A stretch of DNA of 64,000 bases from Myxocyprinus asiaticus (GCF_019703515.2 NC_059363.1:3400317-3464316), one strand, 5' to 3'; shown: positions 51,700 through 64,000, counted from the first letter of the stretch. The notes: generated by a model not told the origin, from the sequence alone. A program made the numbers and translations.

Positions 51700-54289
51700 G
51701 TATGGTGGGGAATACTTTTTCAACTTCAGTTTTGGTCTGTTCCTCACACAAATCTACTGTACGGCTTCAGAAAACTTGGAATATAGCACACACGTCACAT
51801 GGACTACATTTATGGTTGTTGGGTTTTTTTTGGTGTCATATTTCGAGCTTGATAGCAGAGAAGGACTGGTATTAAAATTAATAGGAGAAACTGGAACATC
51901 CAACGGATGTAGAAAAGGAAGTGCCGCCTTACACGTAAAAAAGCCAATCACCTTTTAGATACAGACATCGCCTCTCAGTCAACTCGAAAACGCGCATGCA
52001 CATTAGCTAAGCAAGCCTGAAAAATAGTGTTTTTTAGCATGATCAGAGCTAAAGAAGCACAATTTATGACACCATTGTAGTCGGATTTTACTGCTGATTT
52101 GAAATATCTTCTTTGATTGTAATTTTGATCAATCTTTAGGAGTTTTCGGTCTTTCCCCATTCTAGTAGATAGGAGCTGCACTTGTATGCCACTTGTTTAC
52201 ATTGAAAATAGCTGCCGGGAGCGTTCCAATGATGGCCATCAGGTGGACTGACTTGCCTTGAAAGGGCTTTGTTGATAGTCCATGCCATCATTGTTTTATT
52301 TCATCTGCTCACTTACATGGTATGGAAAAGAGCAGCATTAGCATTCTTGCCTATTTCTATAAAATTACTTGAAAAATATTGGTTCCCTTTGTAGATATAC
52401 TAGCAATTTATTCAATGGAATTAAGAACCATGTACCTCAAAAGTACAGTTTCACAAATGATAAATATTTATGTATTGCAGACCACTCTTTCCTGCACAGT
52501 ACATCAGTGTTGTCCCTTTTGATGTTAATTGGCTGTGACCCAATATGCAGGGATTTGTTTACTTTGATAAGACATCCGTTTAAGTGCAAGTCAAACTTAA
52601 TAGACACTTCAAAATCATTTGCATAATTAATTAATCTAAATCTTATTGCCATGTCTGCTAGAAAAAAAGGCAATTAATTTAAAACACAGTCACAGTACAG
52701 AGCCGGCAAATATATATATATATATATATTCACTTTCATAATGAGTCTTGTGGAATTTGGCTGTCTTGTTGTATTAAAGCATGAAACTCCATTATGAAGT
52801 TAAAATCTTTAGACTGGACTTAAATAACACACTTTCCAGTTCATGCATTTGAGCAAACAAAGTATGCATAATTGTTTGTGGAGTAAACTAGTTTATAATA
52901 TTAATATATTATTCAGATACACACTTTTAATACAAGCTTCCCTTTTTAATATAATAGAATTTGGCTGAAAGTCCCATTCAATAATTGTATGTGAAAGTTA
53001 AAAGCAGAGACTGAACTGTTGGCAAACACACATCTAGTGTAATTATCTATTTTGTATTTAGCTGGTAATAGAAATCCATCTGAGAATAAAAAAGGTATAG
53101 CACACCCAAAAGGATATCACTGAACCGGAACTCTGGTTTCATCTCCATTGTTTGCAATATGAATGCTAGATTGAATCTCATAATAAATTCATTGAGGCAG
53201 CATTAACACATAAAAGCAGAGCAGAGCGCTTAAAGTAATCTCTCACATCAGTGAAAATAAGTACACCCAGCACACATCAAGAGAGAGCGAGTGGTGTATT
53301 CATGGTCTCAAATTTATGAAAGTTTATATTTTCAGAGAATGTAAACATCTGTATATCAGCAAACATACATACACATATAGGTCAAATACTTAGTTGTAAA
53401 ATGGTTACATTTCTTGAATGTTTTAGGATAAATGGACAACACATAGAAATAAGGATACTGCTTTGCTTCATCACACTGCTTAAAGCCAAAAAATGTTTGC
53501 TGAGTTGTGATAAGATTGAACAACATGTCTGAGCATGACATTCATTTATTTTTAAAGACCCAATAGAATGGAGAAGGATATAACGACAGCCTGTATAATT
53601 ACCTGCCAATGAAATGGAGCATTTCACCATCAAAATCATCACTATTACTATTGATCATACAGTACTTGGGGTTAGATTTGAACAAACCCCTAACTCTAGA
53701 TAGGCAGCCCATAAAATTCCTCTATGTAATATTTTCAATTGATCAATGTATAAGACCATGAAGGGCTATACTTTAGATGAAACACATTCCCAAATTGGCT
53801 TGCATTACTGTTTCTAAGAAATATGTGCAATCCACCTCACATTTAGATAATGGACAATCGCACCTTGAACAAAACTTTTTCCCCTAGTAATCAGGATGAG
53901 GAATGTGTTGGAAATGCCTTTAACAGTCAGCTGTCATGTCCTCCAGATCTGAAGCCAACCAGCGATCATCATGTATCACTGTTGGGATTGGACATTTTGA
54001 CCCGGTGGACTGTCCCTTGCAGACACTAAACCTTGTTATCAGAATGCCCTTGAGTGTCAGTAGTATTACTGATAAAGTGTCTGCCCTTCATCCGTGTCAT
54101 TTTTTCTGATGAGTATAGAGTGATACTGTCAGATATGCCATTCTGAAAGTGAACTCAAAAATTACAGATGGTGATTAGATTTTTACATCTAATTTTACAT
54201 CAGATTTCTTTTAGATTAGTGTTTGCCTTTGCAAAATGCGCCGCTACAATGCTAGGGTGTTTTTATGTTTTCTAAGGCCACATCCACAC
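51700..54289. other. Intergenic interval, no gene recognised
   Basis: A fragment at about 51720-51850 (ACGGCTTCAGAAAACTTGGA) resembles dispersed repeats such as 39590-39640. A TA run lies at about 52710-52729. The stretch 53890-54070 is richer in GC but has no convincing frame. Confidence 0.4.
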
Positions 54290-56620
54290 TAATCCATTCT
54301 CGTTTGTTTAGTTATGGTTTATAGCGCAATGCAATCTGTTCTGTGTTTGTTAGCCCGTTGCTTGGTATTATATGTGTTTCGCGCATTGCCATGTGTTCTG
54401 TGTGGTAGTTATTGGTTGCTGTGTGTTCTGTGTGGTCTTTAACATGTTTCTAGGTCTTCTGTGTGGTTGTTAGCGCATTGCTAGGTGTTCTGTGTGGTTG
54501 TTAGCGTGTTGATAGGTGTTCTGTGTTGGTTTTTAGCCCGTTGCTATGTGTTCTGTGTGGTTGTTAGCCCGTTGCTAGGTGTTCTGTGTGGTTGTTAGCG
54601 TGTTGATAGGTGTTCTGCGTTGGTTTTTAGCCCGTTGCTATGTGTTCTGTGTGGTTGTTAGCCCGTTGCTACGTGTTCTGTGTGGTTGTTAGCCCGTTGC
54701 TTGGTATTATATGTGTTTTATTGCATTGCTACATGTTCTGTGTGGTAGTTATTGGTTGCTGTGTGTTCTGTGTGGTTTTTAACACATTTCTAGGTGTTCT
54801 GTGTGGTTGTTAGCGCATTGCTAGGTGTTATGTGTGGTTGTTAGCACATTCGTAGGTGTTCTGTGTGGTTGTTAGCACTTTGCTAGGTGTCCTGTGTGGT
54901 TGTTAGCGCATTGCTAGGTGTTCTGTGTGGTTTTTAGCATACTGCTAATTTTACATCAGATGGCAATACTCAATTTTTTAGAGTGAATGCCTATGCAAAA
55001 CTCCCCGCCACGATGCTAGGGTGTTTTTATGTTTTCTAAGGCCATGTCCACACCAGTTCATTTTCGTTTGTTTCATTATGGTTTTTAGCATGTTGCTATG
55101 TGTTCTGTGCATGGTTATTAGTGCGTTGCTAGGTGTTCTGTGTGGTTTTTAGCATGCTGCTAATTTTACATCAGATGGCAATATTACATTTTTTACAGTG
55201 CTTGCCCATTCAAAACTCACTGCTACAATGCTAGGGTGTTTTTATGTTTTCTAAGGCCATGTCCACACTAATCCATTCTCGTTTGTTTAGTTATGGTTTA
55301 TAGCGCAATGCAATCTGTTCTTTATGGTTGTTAGCACGTTGCTAAGTATTATATGTGTTTAGCGCATTGCCATGTGTTCTGTGTGGTAGTTATTGGTTGC
55401 TGTGTGTTCTGTGTGGTTGTTAGCGTGTTGATAGGTGTTCTGTGTTGGTTTTTAGCCTGTTGCTACATGTTCTGTGTGGTTTTTAGCCCGTTGCTACGTG
55501 TTCTGTGTGGTTGTTAGCCCGTTGCTTGGTATTATATGTGTTTTATTGCATTGCTACATGTTCTGTGTGGTAGTTATTGGTTGCTGTGTGTTCTGTGTGG
55601 TTTTTAACACATTTCTAGGTGTTCTGTGTGGTTGTTAGCGCATTGCTAGGTGTTATATGTGGTTGTTAGCACGTTCGTAGGTGTTCTGTGTGGTTGTTAG
55701 CACGTTGATAGGTGTTCTGTGTGGTTGTTAGCGTGTTGCCAGGTGTTCTGTGTGGTTTTTAGCATACTGCTAATTTTACATCAGATGGCAATACTCAATT
55801 TTTTAAGAGTGATTGCCTATGCAAAACTCCCTGCCACGATGCTAGGGTGTTTTTATGTTTTCTAAGGCCACGTCCACACCAATCCATTTTTGTTTGTTTC
55901 GTAATGTTTTTTAGCATGTTGTTATGTGTTCTGTGCATGGTTATTAGTGCATTGCTAGGTGTTCTGTGTGGTTTTTAGCATGCTGCTAATTTTACATCAG
56001 ATGGCAATATAAAAAATTTTAGAATGCTTGCTCATGCAAAACTCGCTGCTACAATGCTAGGGTGTTTTTATGTTTTCTAAGGCCATGTCCACACTAATCC
56101 ATTCTTGTTTGTTTCGTTATGGTTTTTAAAGCGTTGCTATGTGTTCTGTGTGGTTTTTAGCATGTTGCTATGTGTTCTGTGCATGGTTGTTAGCGTGTTG
56201 CTAAGTGTTCTGTGTGTTTTTTTTTTGTTTTTTTTTACATATTTCTAGATGTTCTGTGTGATTTTAAGGTTGTGTCTTGGTATTTTGTGTTTTTTGTTTT
56301 TTTTTGTGCATTGCAAGTTGTTCTTTGTGGTTGTTAGCGTGTTGCTACAAGGTTTTTAGTGTGTTATTAGGGGTTTTCTACAAGATTCTTATTGTTGGTA
56401 GGTGTTCTGTGTGGTGGTTAGCACATTGCTATGTGATGTTTTTAAACACGTTTCTAGCTGTGTGGTTGTTTGCACATAATTAGGTGTTTTTTCACATTTT
56501 TAGCATGCTGCAGGGTGTTTTATCACTTCTCTGTGAGCCTTTCTAGCTGTTTTTAGAGCCTTTCTAGCTGTTTTGTGTGGTTATTAGCTCTGTTCTGGTG
56601 ATTGCAGAATAAAGCAACTG
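54290..56620. repeat. Minisatellite with higher-order structure
   Basis: The base unit of about 31-32 bp is GTTCTGTGTGGTTGTTAGC plus (A/G)C(G/A)TTGCTAGGT. Arrays of it are punctuated by a ~160 bp spacer that includes TTTTACATCAGATGGCAATA, ATGCTAGGGTGTTTTTATG and TCTAAGGCCA; spacers recur near 54165, 54950, 55155, 55770 and 55985. Units decay towards 56620. Non-coding, T/G-rich on this strand. Confidence 0.9.
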
Positions 56621-57098
56621 TTCGGTTTATTTAGTTGGCTTAGTCACAACTCAAGAGTTGCATAAAAGTACATCTTTTACAGTGTTTGACATAAAACTGA
56701 GCTAAACGAAATACATTATACGTCTTAATATCCATTTTAATATAATTTAATGCAAATGTTTTCATTACAAATTGTACAGTATTACCAGAGTAACAATTTG
56801 AGTAAAAGGTAGTTGTGCAGAAGGTGTTTGTTTCCCCTGTTAAGAACAATGTGCATGTATTTTTAAATTGTAACATATTTAGATTTAAGTTTAACATTTT
56901 CTAAAAGATGACCCCCAACCTAGGGCATGAAGAAGGTGTCCCAGCTGAAACATCACCCGATTTTAGGGTTCCCCCACCTCTGAAATCCCAATTTAATCCC
57001 TGGTCAATTGGCAACCTAAAACAAAACTGCCTAAAAACCCTTGCTGGGGCAGTATTAGTGAAAACACTCAGAAATTCACCAAAAAGTCTACTGACATA
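56621..57098. other. Intergenic interval
   Basis: AT-rich sequence with no supported feature, ending at the Tc1 target TA (57097-57098). Confidence 0.4.
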
Positions 57099-58346
57099 CA
57101 CTATATTGCCAAAAGTATTCGCTCACCCATCCAAATAATTGAATTCAGGTGTTCCAATCACTTCCATGGCCACAGGTGTATCAAATGAAGCACCTAGGCA
57201 TGCAGACTACTTCTACAAACATTTGTGAAAGAATGGGCTGCTCTCAGGAGCTCAGTGAATTCCAGCGTGGTACTGTGATAGGATACCACCTGTGCAACAA
57301 GTCCAGTCGTGAAATTTCCTCGCTACTAAATATTCCACAGTCAACTGTCAGTGGTATTATAACAAAGTGGAAGCAATTGGGAATGACAGCAACTCAGCCA
57401 CGAAGTGGTAGGCCACGTAAAATGACAGAGCGGGGGTCAGCGGATGCTGAGGCACATAGTGCGCAGAGGTCGCCAACTTTCTGCAGAGTCAATCGCTACA
57501 GACCTCCAAAGTTCATGTGGCCTTCAGATTAGTTCAAGAACAGTGCGTAGAGAGCTTCATGGAATGGGTTTCCATGGCCGAGCAGCTGCATCCAAGCCAT
57601 ACATCACCAAGTGCAATGCAAAGCGTCGGATGCAGTGGTGTAAAGCACGCCGCCACTGGACTCTAGAGCAGTGGAGACGCGTTCTCTGGAGTGACGAATC
57701 ATGCTTCTCCATCTGGCAATCTGATGGACGAGTCTGGGTTTGGCGGTTGCCAGGAGAACGGTACTTGTCTGACTGCATTGTGCCAACTGTGAAGTTTGGT
57801 GGAGGGGGGATTATGGTGTGGGGTTGTTTTTCAGGAGCTGGGCTTGGCCCCTTAGTTCCAGTGAAAGGAACTCTGAATGCTTCAGCATACCAAGAGATTT
57901 TGGACAATTCCATGCTCCCAACTTTGTGGGAACAGTTTGGGGATGGCCCCTTCCTGTTCCAACATGACTGCGCACCAGTGCACAAACAAGGTCCATAAAG
58001 ACATGGATGAGCGAGTTTGGTGTGGAAGAACTTGACTGGCCTGCACAGAGTCCTGACCTCAACCCGATAGAGCACCTTTGGGATGAATTAGAGTGAAGAC
58101 TGCGAGCCAGGCCTTCTCGTCCAACATCAGTGTCTGACCTCACAAATGCGCTTCTGGACGAATGGTCAAAAATTCCCATAAACACACTCCTAAACCTTGT
58201 GGAAAGCCTTCCCAGAAGAGTTGAAGCTGTTATAGCTGCAAAGGGTTGGCCGACGTCATATTAAACCCTATGGATTAAGAATGGGATGTCACTTAAGTTC
58301 ATATGTGTCTAAAGGCAGATGAGCGAATACTTTTGGCAATATAGTG
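57099..58346 (+). mobile_element. Tc1-like transposon, near full length
   Basis: Perfect ~26-base inverted ends starting CACTATATTGCCAAAAGTAT, flanked by TA. Total 1248 bases, a normal length for a Tc1 element with short inverted repeats. It contains one transposase pseudogene. Confidence 0.92.
57233..58264 (+). pseudogene. Tc1/mariner transposase, broken by two frameshifts and one stop
   Basis: The start MGCSQELSEFQRGTVIGYHL and the helix-turn-helix region (SSREISSLLNIPQSTVSGII) are readable, followed by a [10 protein letters not shown] hinge. A G-run near 57431-57435 shifts frame; the second frame carries [10 protein letters not shown] (first Asp), [16 protein letters not shown] and [12 protein letters not shown] (second Asp). 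A one-base loss near 57985 moves it again, to the SPDLNPIEHLWDELE region with the catalytic Glu. An in-frame TGA at 58096 follows. All DD34E residues are present but no active enzyme can be made. Confidence 0.92.
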
Positions 58347-58348
58347 TA

Positions 58349-59132
58349 TCTCTTTCACAAGACTACAGGGTGAGATTGCTGTAATATTCAAAGCAAAAAT
58401 GGAATTTGAATCTTAGCAAACAGGAAGGACATCTGTCATTTCTAGTTTAGAAAGTGATACTCAAAACATACAGTATTTTATGGCAAAATGTAAAGAGCAT
58501 GAATATCCCTTTGCTTGTTATGGCAGAAAATGACCCCTCTGCATTGGAAATAATTTATTTCTTTTTTTAAATGAAGCAGCCACAGCGGTTCCTCTCCACA
58601 CTCCATTATAAACCAGAATCTCAGGTCAAGGCAATCAGACTGCTTTAACAAAGAGATCTGCTCTGTTTTAAGAACTAGACTCAGTGACTGTAATCAAAGC
58701 TATGCCTCAGGAAATTATAGCAAGATCCCTTTAACCATTGTAGTTAAGAGTAGAAGCGTCGAAAAACTGATACTGAGTAAAGATGGAAATGAAACAATAT
58801 TGTCAAGTAAGAGCTGTTATCACTTTTGTAAAATTAAGTATGATCTGGTTTATTACAATGCAGAAGATCAACCTTTATTGTTTTTTTGTTTTTTTTAAAG
58901 CTGTTAATAAAAAACATTACTTCACATTTAAATGACACTTTTAGTAGCATTTTCATCAATATTACATTACAACAACTGGCATAATTGAAAGCTTTGCTCT
59001 TTGTTATTGCAGAGTAAAAGACTTCATTGGAAGCAAATGGTCTATTATTAGGTAATTAGCAAGCCATGACATTAGTACGCTGTTAGCTGGGCTGGTTCAA
59101 CACTTATATAGTTAAATCAAGATGATGTTGGC
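58349..59132 (-). other. Interval with possible 3' UTR of the minus-strand gene
   Basis: No ORF. TTTATT at 58848 and 58874 would be AATAAA on the minus strand, 250-290 bases beyond the stop at 59133, a plausible 3' UTR length. Confidence 0.3.
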
Positions 59133-59217
59133 TCATAACTTCGGATGAACTGGGATGGAGCCTTTCTGATGCGTTTCCTTCAGCCAGGAGATGAGGATTT
59201 TATTCAGCTCAACAGGC
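59133..59217 (-). CDS. Probable terminal exon of an unidentified minus-strand gene
   Basis: On the minus strand a strong acceptor (TTTCCATTTCCTCTTCAG) is followed by one carried base and 27 codons, PVELNKILISWLKETHQKGS then IPVHPKL, and TGA. The amphipathic LNKILISWLKE helix and the clean acceptor look real. The gene family is not recognised. Phase does not join directly to the exon at 63939, so at least one exon between is unlocated. Confidence 0.45.
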
Positions 59218-60724
59218 CTGAAGAGGAAATGGAAACAGAATGAACGAAATACCATGTGATATAACATGAAGGCTACAGCTGACAATAGATGAAAGTGCTT
59301 ATTTTAGTGCATTTTTACTAATTGTAATTCAATAGTTGATTTCAGGAATGGACATTTGTACTAGTAACAATGTAATTATTGTTATCAAAACACACAAGTA
59401 AGGTTCACACATGTGGCGACTTTATCACTTGATGTCGCTAGTCCCTTTACTGTGAAGTCACTAGTGTGCGTTCCTACTGCTGTCGCTCTAACGTTATTGG
59501 TGGACTGCACATCTGGCAATATCTTTATAAAATCTTATTACAGATGAGACATATTGCAGGTACAGCTATGATTTCATTCTAATTTGACAACAATTCTGTT
59601 TTCTTGTTGCTAAAAATGAACATTCTGCCATGGAGATTGTTTTATATGAACTACAGCAGTACTCAAATCAATAACCAGATGAATGATCTGTCATTGTATC
59701 AAATCTATGAATCAAACTCACTTAGACTGCCAACAATTTCTAAATTGCTTTGTGATATTCTTTAAGCACAGTCAGCGGCAGGAGCTTCCGTAGACAACGT
59801 GCCAGGATGCAAACTGTCCACGTGTCTAGAAAACCAAGGCTGCGGCAGGATGCACCCTGAAAAAGACATATTTCTAAACCAAAATAATAATCAGACACTT
59901 CCAATATTGCACATCGTGTTAACATAGTAACCGAAAACCAGCTCCACATGAGAAAACACCTTGTTTTGACCCCTCTGCTTCAGAATGTCAGTGTTCATGT
60001 ATTGATTACTGAAGTTCAGTGAAGGGTGGCGGGGTTGATGGAAGTGGAGGGGTCAAGAGACCTTAAAATATTTTACAGCTGCACAGGTCAAGCTATCAAA
60101 CCCTCGGGCCAGCGCAGAGAGGACAGTTAAATCTGGTCAGAGCTGCTCTCTGAGTAAAAGCAGTAATTAGAACCACCACAGTAAATATAGTACCTTAACA
60201 TGCCTGTCATTATGCTAATATTTGAAAATACAGAGATTCTGGTTAAAAGAAAATCAGCAATATTACTGTTGCTCATTCTTGGGGTTAAATTGAATGTGAG
60301 CTAAATGTTAGAAGCAGTTGCTGGCAAAGATGGGTGAGGCATCATATATCACAACATCTGTCAACTGGTCCAGACCATCGTTCACACTTTAATAGGTGTG
60401 TTAGGTCAATTTTCACCCTTCAACCTCTTCTGTAGGTAATTTGTAGTAAAGCGGTTACACAAAACTGTGCTAATTTTGCAATATGCTATTACAATGTTCT
60501 GTGGACTGTTGTTATCTACTGGAAAAATGTTAGCAATGTGTTAAATATTCAATAACATAGCATCCTCATTCCTCACATGTGTAATTTCCTCTACAATGTC
60601 CCTGGCATTGTGACATTATTTTCATGACCAATACAGTAGGCACATTTCCCCACAAATTTATCATTACTGCACTGAAAAATAAATAAATAAAGATTTTGTG
60701 GTTAAGTAAATATAGCAGAAAAGA
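59218..60724 (-). other. Probable intron of the minus-strand gene
   Basis: A segment at 59740-59869 has an acceptor-like TCTTTTTCAG on the minus strand and a short open frame (GASCRSLGFLDTWTVCILAR), but no good donor before its stop, so it is not called an exon. The rest is AT-rich. Confidence 0.3.
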
Positions 60725-60728
60725 TTAA

Positions 60729-61380
60729 AGCTAGGGTGTGCAATCTTTTCCAGAATTATTATTTTTTTGTTATACTGGTTGAAAGTCTCTTCACATCCCG
60801 ATAGCTATCAATAATTTAAGTCTAAATCTAAAGAAAAAATATATATATATCTTCTGTGGAAGGGACAGGACTAAAAATGATCAACTAATCATTGCATTCG
60901 GTCCGAATGTAATGATAGGATGTCCTTCCTGTCTGTCAATCTATATTTGCATACCGCCGTGCAACTTGTTCCTTGACGCTGTGCAGAGCGAGCCCGAGAA
61001 TGGAAGGCGAACCGCAGCTACCTTATGTTCCTCCTGAACCACCAGTAAAAGGAAACAAAAAAGAAAGACCATGTTAGAAACTTCTACAATGAAAAAAACG
61101 TCTGGATCAAGAGTGTGCTGAAAGCAGAATTTACATTGGTGTTGCTTTTCCAGGCTGGTGGCAACTGCGGGACTCAAAGGGTCTGAAAAATGACGCCATG
61201 GTTGCTGTTTTTCTTTAGGACAGGTAATTACATGGTTTGATTTGTTTTTGATATATTTTGTTAATGTAATGAAGTATTTAGGAGGCATGGCTTTGGAGAC
61301 ACCTCTGATGCGAGGGCGGGCTCTATGCTTTCAAAGCTAGCTTGCTAACTGCTAGCCTCTCTGGATTACACACCCTAGCT
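60729..61380. mobile_element. TTAA-flanked MITE
   Basis: AGCTAGGGTGTGCAATC and the complement of GATTACACACCCTAGCT form inverted ends. TTAA on both sides (60725-60728, 61381-61384). 652 bases. An ORF on the minus strand inside (61288-60941) has no recognisable domain. Confidence 0.75.
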
Positions 61381-61384
61381 TTAA

Positions 61385-63504
61385 GTGATTTCTACATTTG
61401 ATAAGTTATAGCGTGAACTTTATCTTTTAAATTCTACATTTGTACTCAATTCAAATATGCAAAAATGAATGCTCTAGCTTATAAGTAAATATTATTTATG
61501 ACTGTTTGTAATGTTTACAATGCATCATTATGTATCAACCGTAAAGTAGAAAACCATGTCAAATTTATTTGCTAATTTGAGTAAATTTCACAGGTGAAAA
61601 AAGTAAGTACATTTTACTAAACTGTTTGAAGCTGGTGTTCCTAGAATGCACCGGGCTTATTAAATAATGAGCTTGCATAGTTTCACTGTTGATTTTTATT
61701 AGTTTTAATTGTTGATTTTGTTAAGTTTGGTAACTTCTTATTTTGTGAAGTCTGAAGTTCATTTTCTACGCAGAATTACCTGTTGATGATACAAAAATAA
61801 ATATCTGTTGATTGTTTTCCATTATCGTGCTTTGTGCACCAAGTGTTGAGGTCTGCATCTGCTTTATTCCTCTGCCACAATAATACAATTTATTTCAACT
61901 TTAATTTCAATCCGTATTATATATTTATAATAGGTCCTACATACAGTATTACATTTATAAATATTTGAATTATTATGAATCATATATATGAATTATCTTT
62001 ATTTGGGGGACTTTCACAGCAAATATTGATGTATGTGATTAACTGCAATTAATTCTATCAATTAATCGATGTTTTGTGATTAATGTGATTAAAAGATGTA
62101 ATTGACAGCCCTAGATTAGAGGTGTTCAAGGAAAGTTTCAACTGTGAAATGTTGTAATAAAACCTTCATTTAAATTAAGTTGAAGTACCATGTACATTAG
62201 ATTTGTAAGTAAAAGTTACTGTATTAAATGAAATGTTTAAGTTAAATTTACTCAAATCTTAATAGTCGTTTTTTCAGTGTATAATGTATAATATATCTGG
62301 ATGCTTTAGTTCTCATTCTCATTACTGTAATACAGTCCTTTTTGCTTTATTGTCTGTAGGCAAAATACAATTTATTTTTCTTTTGAATTTTGGGAAATTA
62401 CAGTATGACTTAGACACTTTCTTGGCAGATTTGTGCTGTTGTATCAGGGTTGCGGAAAAAGAAAAAAATTATATATCTTGAGTTCTTGAGAAAAGGGGGC
62501 TGTAGTGAATTTTGGGTTTGTTTCTTTTAATCAGGGTAAGTTTTTCAGGAATGTTTTTTCTCTATACGGAGAAACAAATGTTAGGTTAGGTGCTTTAACC
62601 TTATAGCTGACCTCGCTCTGTCTTTGTCATTTTCCTGTTATTCATGTGATTGGCTGGCTGACCCTGTTTGAAACCTGATGGAAACCCTGGATCAGAGCTA
62701 TCCTTCATTTAAAAACAAATGCCAATCATACTAGTTCTGATAGTAAACGCTCTCCTCCTTATGAAAAACTAAACAGCTATAAGTGATAAGGAATTATGCA
62801 TTATTTATAATACAAAGTACACTTAAAAAAAAATAAAAATAAAATGGAAACGTGCTGAAATTTGCTTAATTGTCATGCAAATAATGTCACAATGCAATTA
62901 CATTTAAAAACAAAATTTTTATTATGGGGTGAAATATAACCCAAATACGTTCTAGTTCAAGCCAAAGCTCTGAAAATCTATGAGCATCTAATCTAAAAGA
63001 ACCTGGCATGATATTAACCTATTTTATTCTATCAGATATTAAGCCCCTTATATAACAACTGTGAGCTGAAATGCTAAAGGTCAGAGAGTCCGTCAATTAA
63101 TGTTCCTGATACCTTTCTGACATTTAAGCAGCACCATAAGCAGCAGTAATTTTAGACTTGTTGCTATATGGATGTTTGATTATGTTTAATGTCAGTAAAT
63201 CTGTAATGCAAGCTCATTAGTCTAGTAGCCAACTTTAACTCTCCATCTGACTCCTCAGCGTGGCCTCTCGTGAAGTTTGGAACCTTTAGAACACAAACAT
63301 ACAACATATCAGTCCAATACATGTCCAATGGTATTTTATGATATTACACATGCAGTCTTATGCCGTGTTCATGTCGTGTCGAAATTAACATAATAAGTTT
63401 CCAACTAGTTCAAACATGTTCTGACTTCTGCCACTTGATTGTTGTGTAGTAATTATGAACTAAAATGGAAGCAGCATCAACAGTTGAATGTTGTAAAAAA
63501 CGTA
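61385..63504. other. Probable intronic/intergenic interval
   Basis: Very AT-rich. Pieces near 62300-62420 and 62850-62960 (AAATTTGCTTAATTGTCAT, GGGGTGAAATATAACC) echo the tandem units downstream of znf513. No supported exon. Confidence 0.4.
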
Positions 63505-63600
63505 TTAATGTATTTGGCAGATGCTTTTATCTAAAGTGAATTACTTTGCATTCAAGGTATACATTTCTTATCAGTGCACGTGTTTCCTGGGAATTGATCC
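63505..63600 (+). mobile_element. Decayed copy of the conserved fish short repeat
   Basis: ATGTATTTGGCAGATGCTTT then ATCTAAAGTGAATTACTTTG and GGGAATTGATCC follow the order seen at 22742-22945. Confidence 0.5.
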
Positions 63601-63938
63601 AGGAGAATATATCTAAACCTGTTGAGCCTGACAATGTGTATTTCTGTCATTTTATTATAGGCAGTGTTACCTGGCGTGCTTCCTTTTTTCTTCAAGATTT
63701 TGTGAAAGAATAAAAAGGTTAATTAATGTAGTGATCATTTTGCTCTCATCAACAAAAAACCTCTTTTGGAACCTTCTTTAGTTGTTATAGAAATGATTAA
63801 TTTGTGCATCCGAGAATGTGAACAGCTCGCAGTAGAATCTCCAAGTTGTCATTCGTAATTCTGGTCCGTTAGACCTGATATAAACAGAGTAGTAAAATAA
63901 ATGTCATAACTGAGAGAATAACAATGAAGCTATCTCAC

Positions 63939-64000
63939 CAGGTTCTCCATGCCAGTGGCAAAAACAGACAGAAGTACAGGGTCCTTTCCTGCAGTCACCA
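63939..64000 (-). CDS. Probable exon of an unidentified minus-strand gene, cut by the window edge
   Basis: On the minus strand the frame VTAGKDPVLLSVFATGMENL ends at a donor CTG/GTGAGA. The codons are well formed and the local GC is raised. The exon continues past the window end. It is likely the same gene as the terminal exon at 59133, by strand and order only. Family not recognised; a helical-repeat protein is one possibility. Confidence 0.45.

Noticed and set aside
57557..58075. 172-codon minus-strand ORF
   Set aside because: Antisense shadow of the Tc1 transposase.
59740..59949. Possible minus-strand exon with TCTTTTTCAG acceptor
   Set aside because: No donor before the in-frame stop in any phase compatible with the terminal exon; could only be an alternative last exon, which is not otherwise supported.
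60941..61288. 115-codon minus-strand ORF
   Set aside because: Lies wholly within a TTAA-flanked MITE and shows no recognisable domain.
63254..63296. Short minus-strand exon (VPNFTRGHAEESDGE)
   Set aside because: The donor side is non-consensus (GTTAAA) and the length is too short to judge without transcript data.

Overview
This window looks like nuclear DNA of a teleost fish, probably a cyprinid-type genome. It has split genes with canonical GT-AG introns and orthologues of vertebrate genes. It is also very dense in fish-style repeats: Tc1/mariner relics, TTAA-flanked MITEs, hAT and PIF-like elements, tRNA-derived SINEs, LINE 3' ends, and long simple-sequence arrays. The species assignment is an inference from repeat style and protein similarity. 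Nothing here looks bacterial.

Layout: 1-2400 holds two degraded LINE fragments. Between 3.6 and 12.6 kb, five coding exons on the + strand encode FNDC4, a secreted or shed fibronectin type III membrane protein (FNDC4/FNDC5-irisin family). Its introns contain a palindromic MITE, a probable solo LTR, a TTAA element with an exon-like insert, and a dead Tc1 copy. From 12.6 to 17.6 kb are repeats ending in a 1.6 kb GATA/GACA array. From 18.2 to 27.9 kb, four + strand exons encode a complete 549-residue C2H2 zinc-finger regulator, ZNF513, with nested transposons in introns 1 and 2. From 27.9 to 30.3 kb is the znf513 3' region, built of ~250 bp diverged tandem repeats and a TG run.

From 30 to 64 kb the sequence is mostly intergenic. 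It contains a promoter-like CpG patch (32.4 kb) and an unrecognised multi-exon coding candidate (33.4-34.7 kb) whose exon phases fit and which ends at a stop beside a poly(A) signal. It also holds an unexplained open frame (34.7-35.2 kb), a 1.2 kb tandem-repeat block (35.9-37.1 kb), several nested transposons with readable target-site duplications, a higher-order minisatellite (54.3-56.6 kb) and a broken Tc1 transposase (57.1-58.3 kb). At the right edge are two probable minus-strand exons of an unidentified gene.

FNDC4 and ZNF513 both lie in human 2p23.3, so their pairing here supports both identifications; the genes that separate them in human are absent from the interval. No rRNA, functional tRNA, CRISPR or operon-type structure was seen. 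The most interesting leads are the cryptic gene near 34 kb, the exon-like cargo in the 8.9-10.6 kb TTAA element, and the transposon-in-transposon cases where a paralogous copy supplies the empty site.
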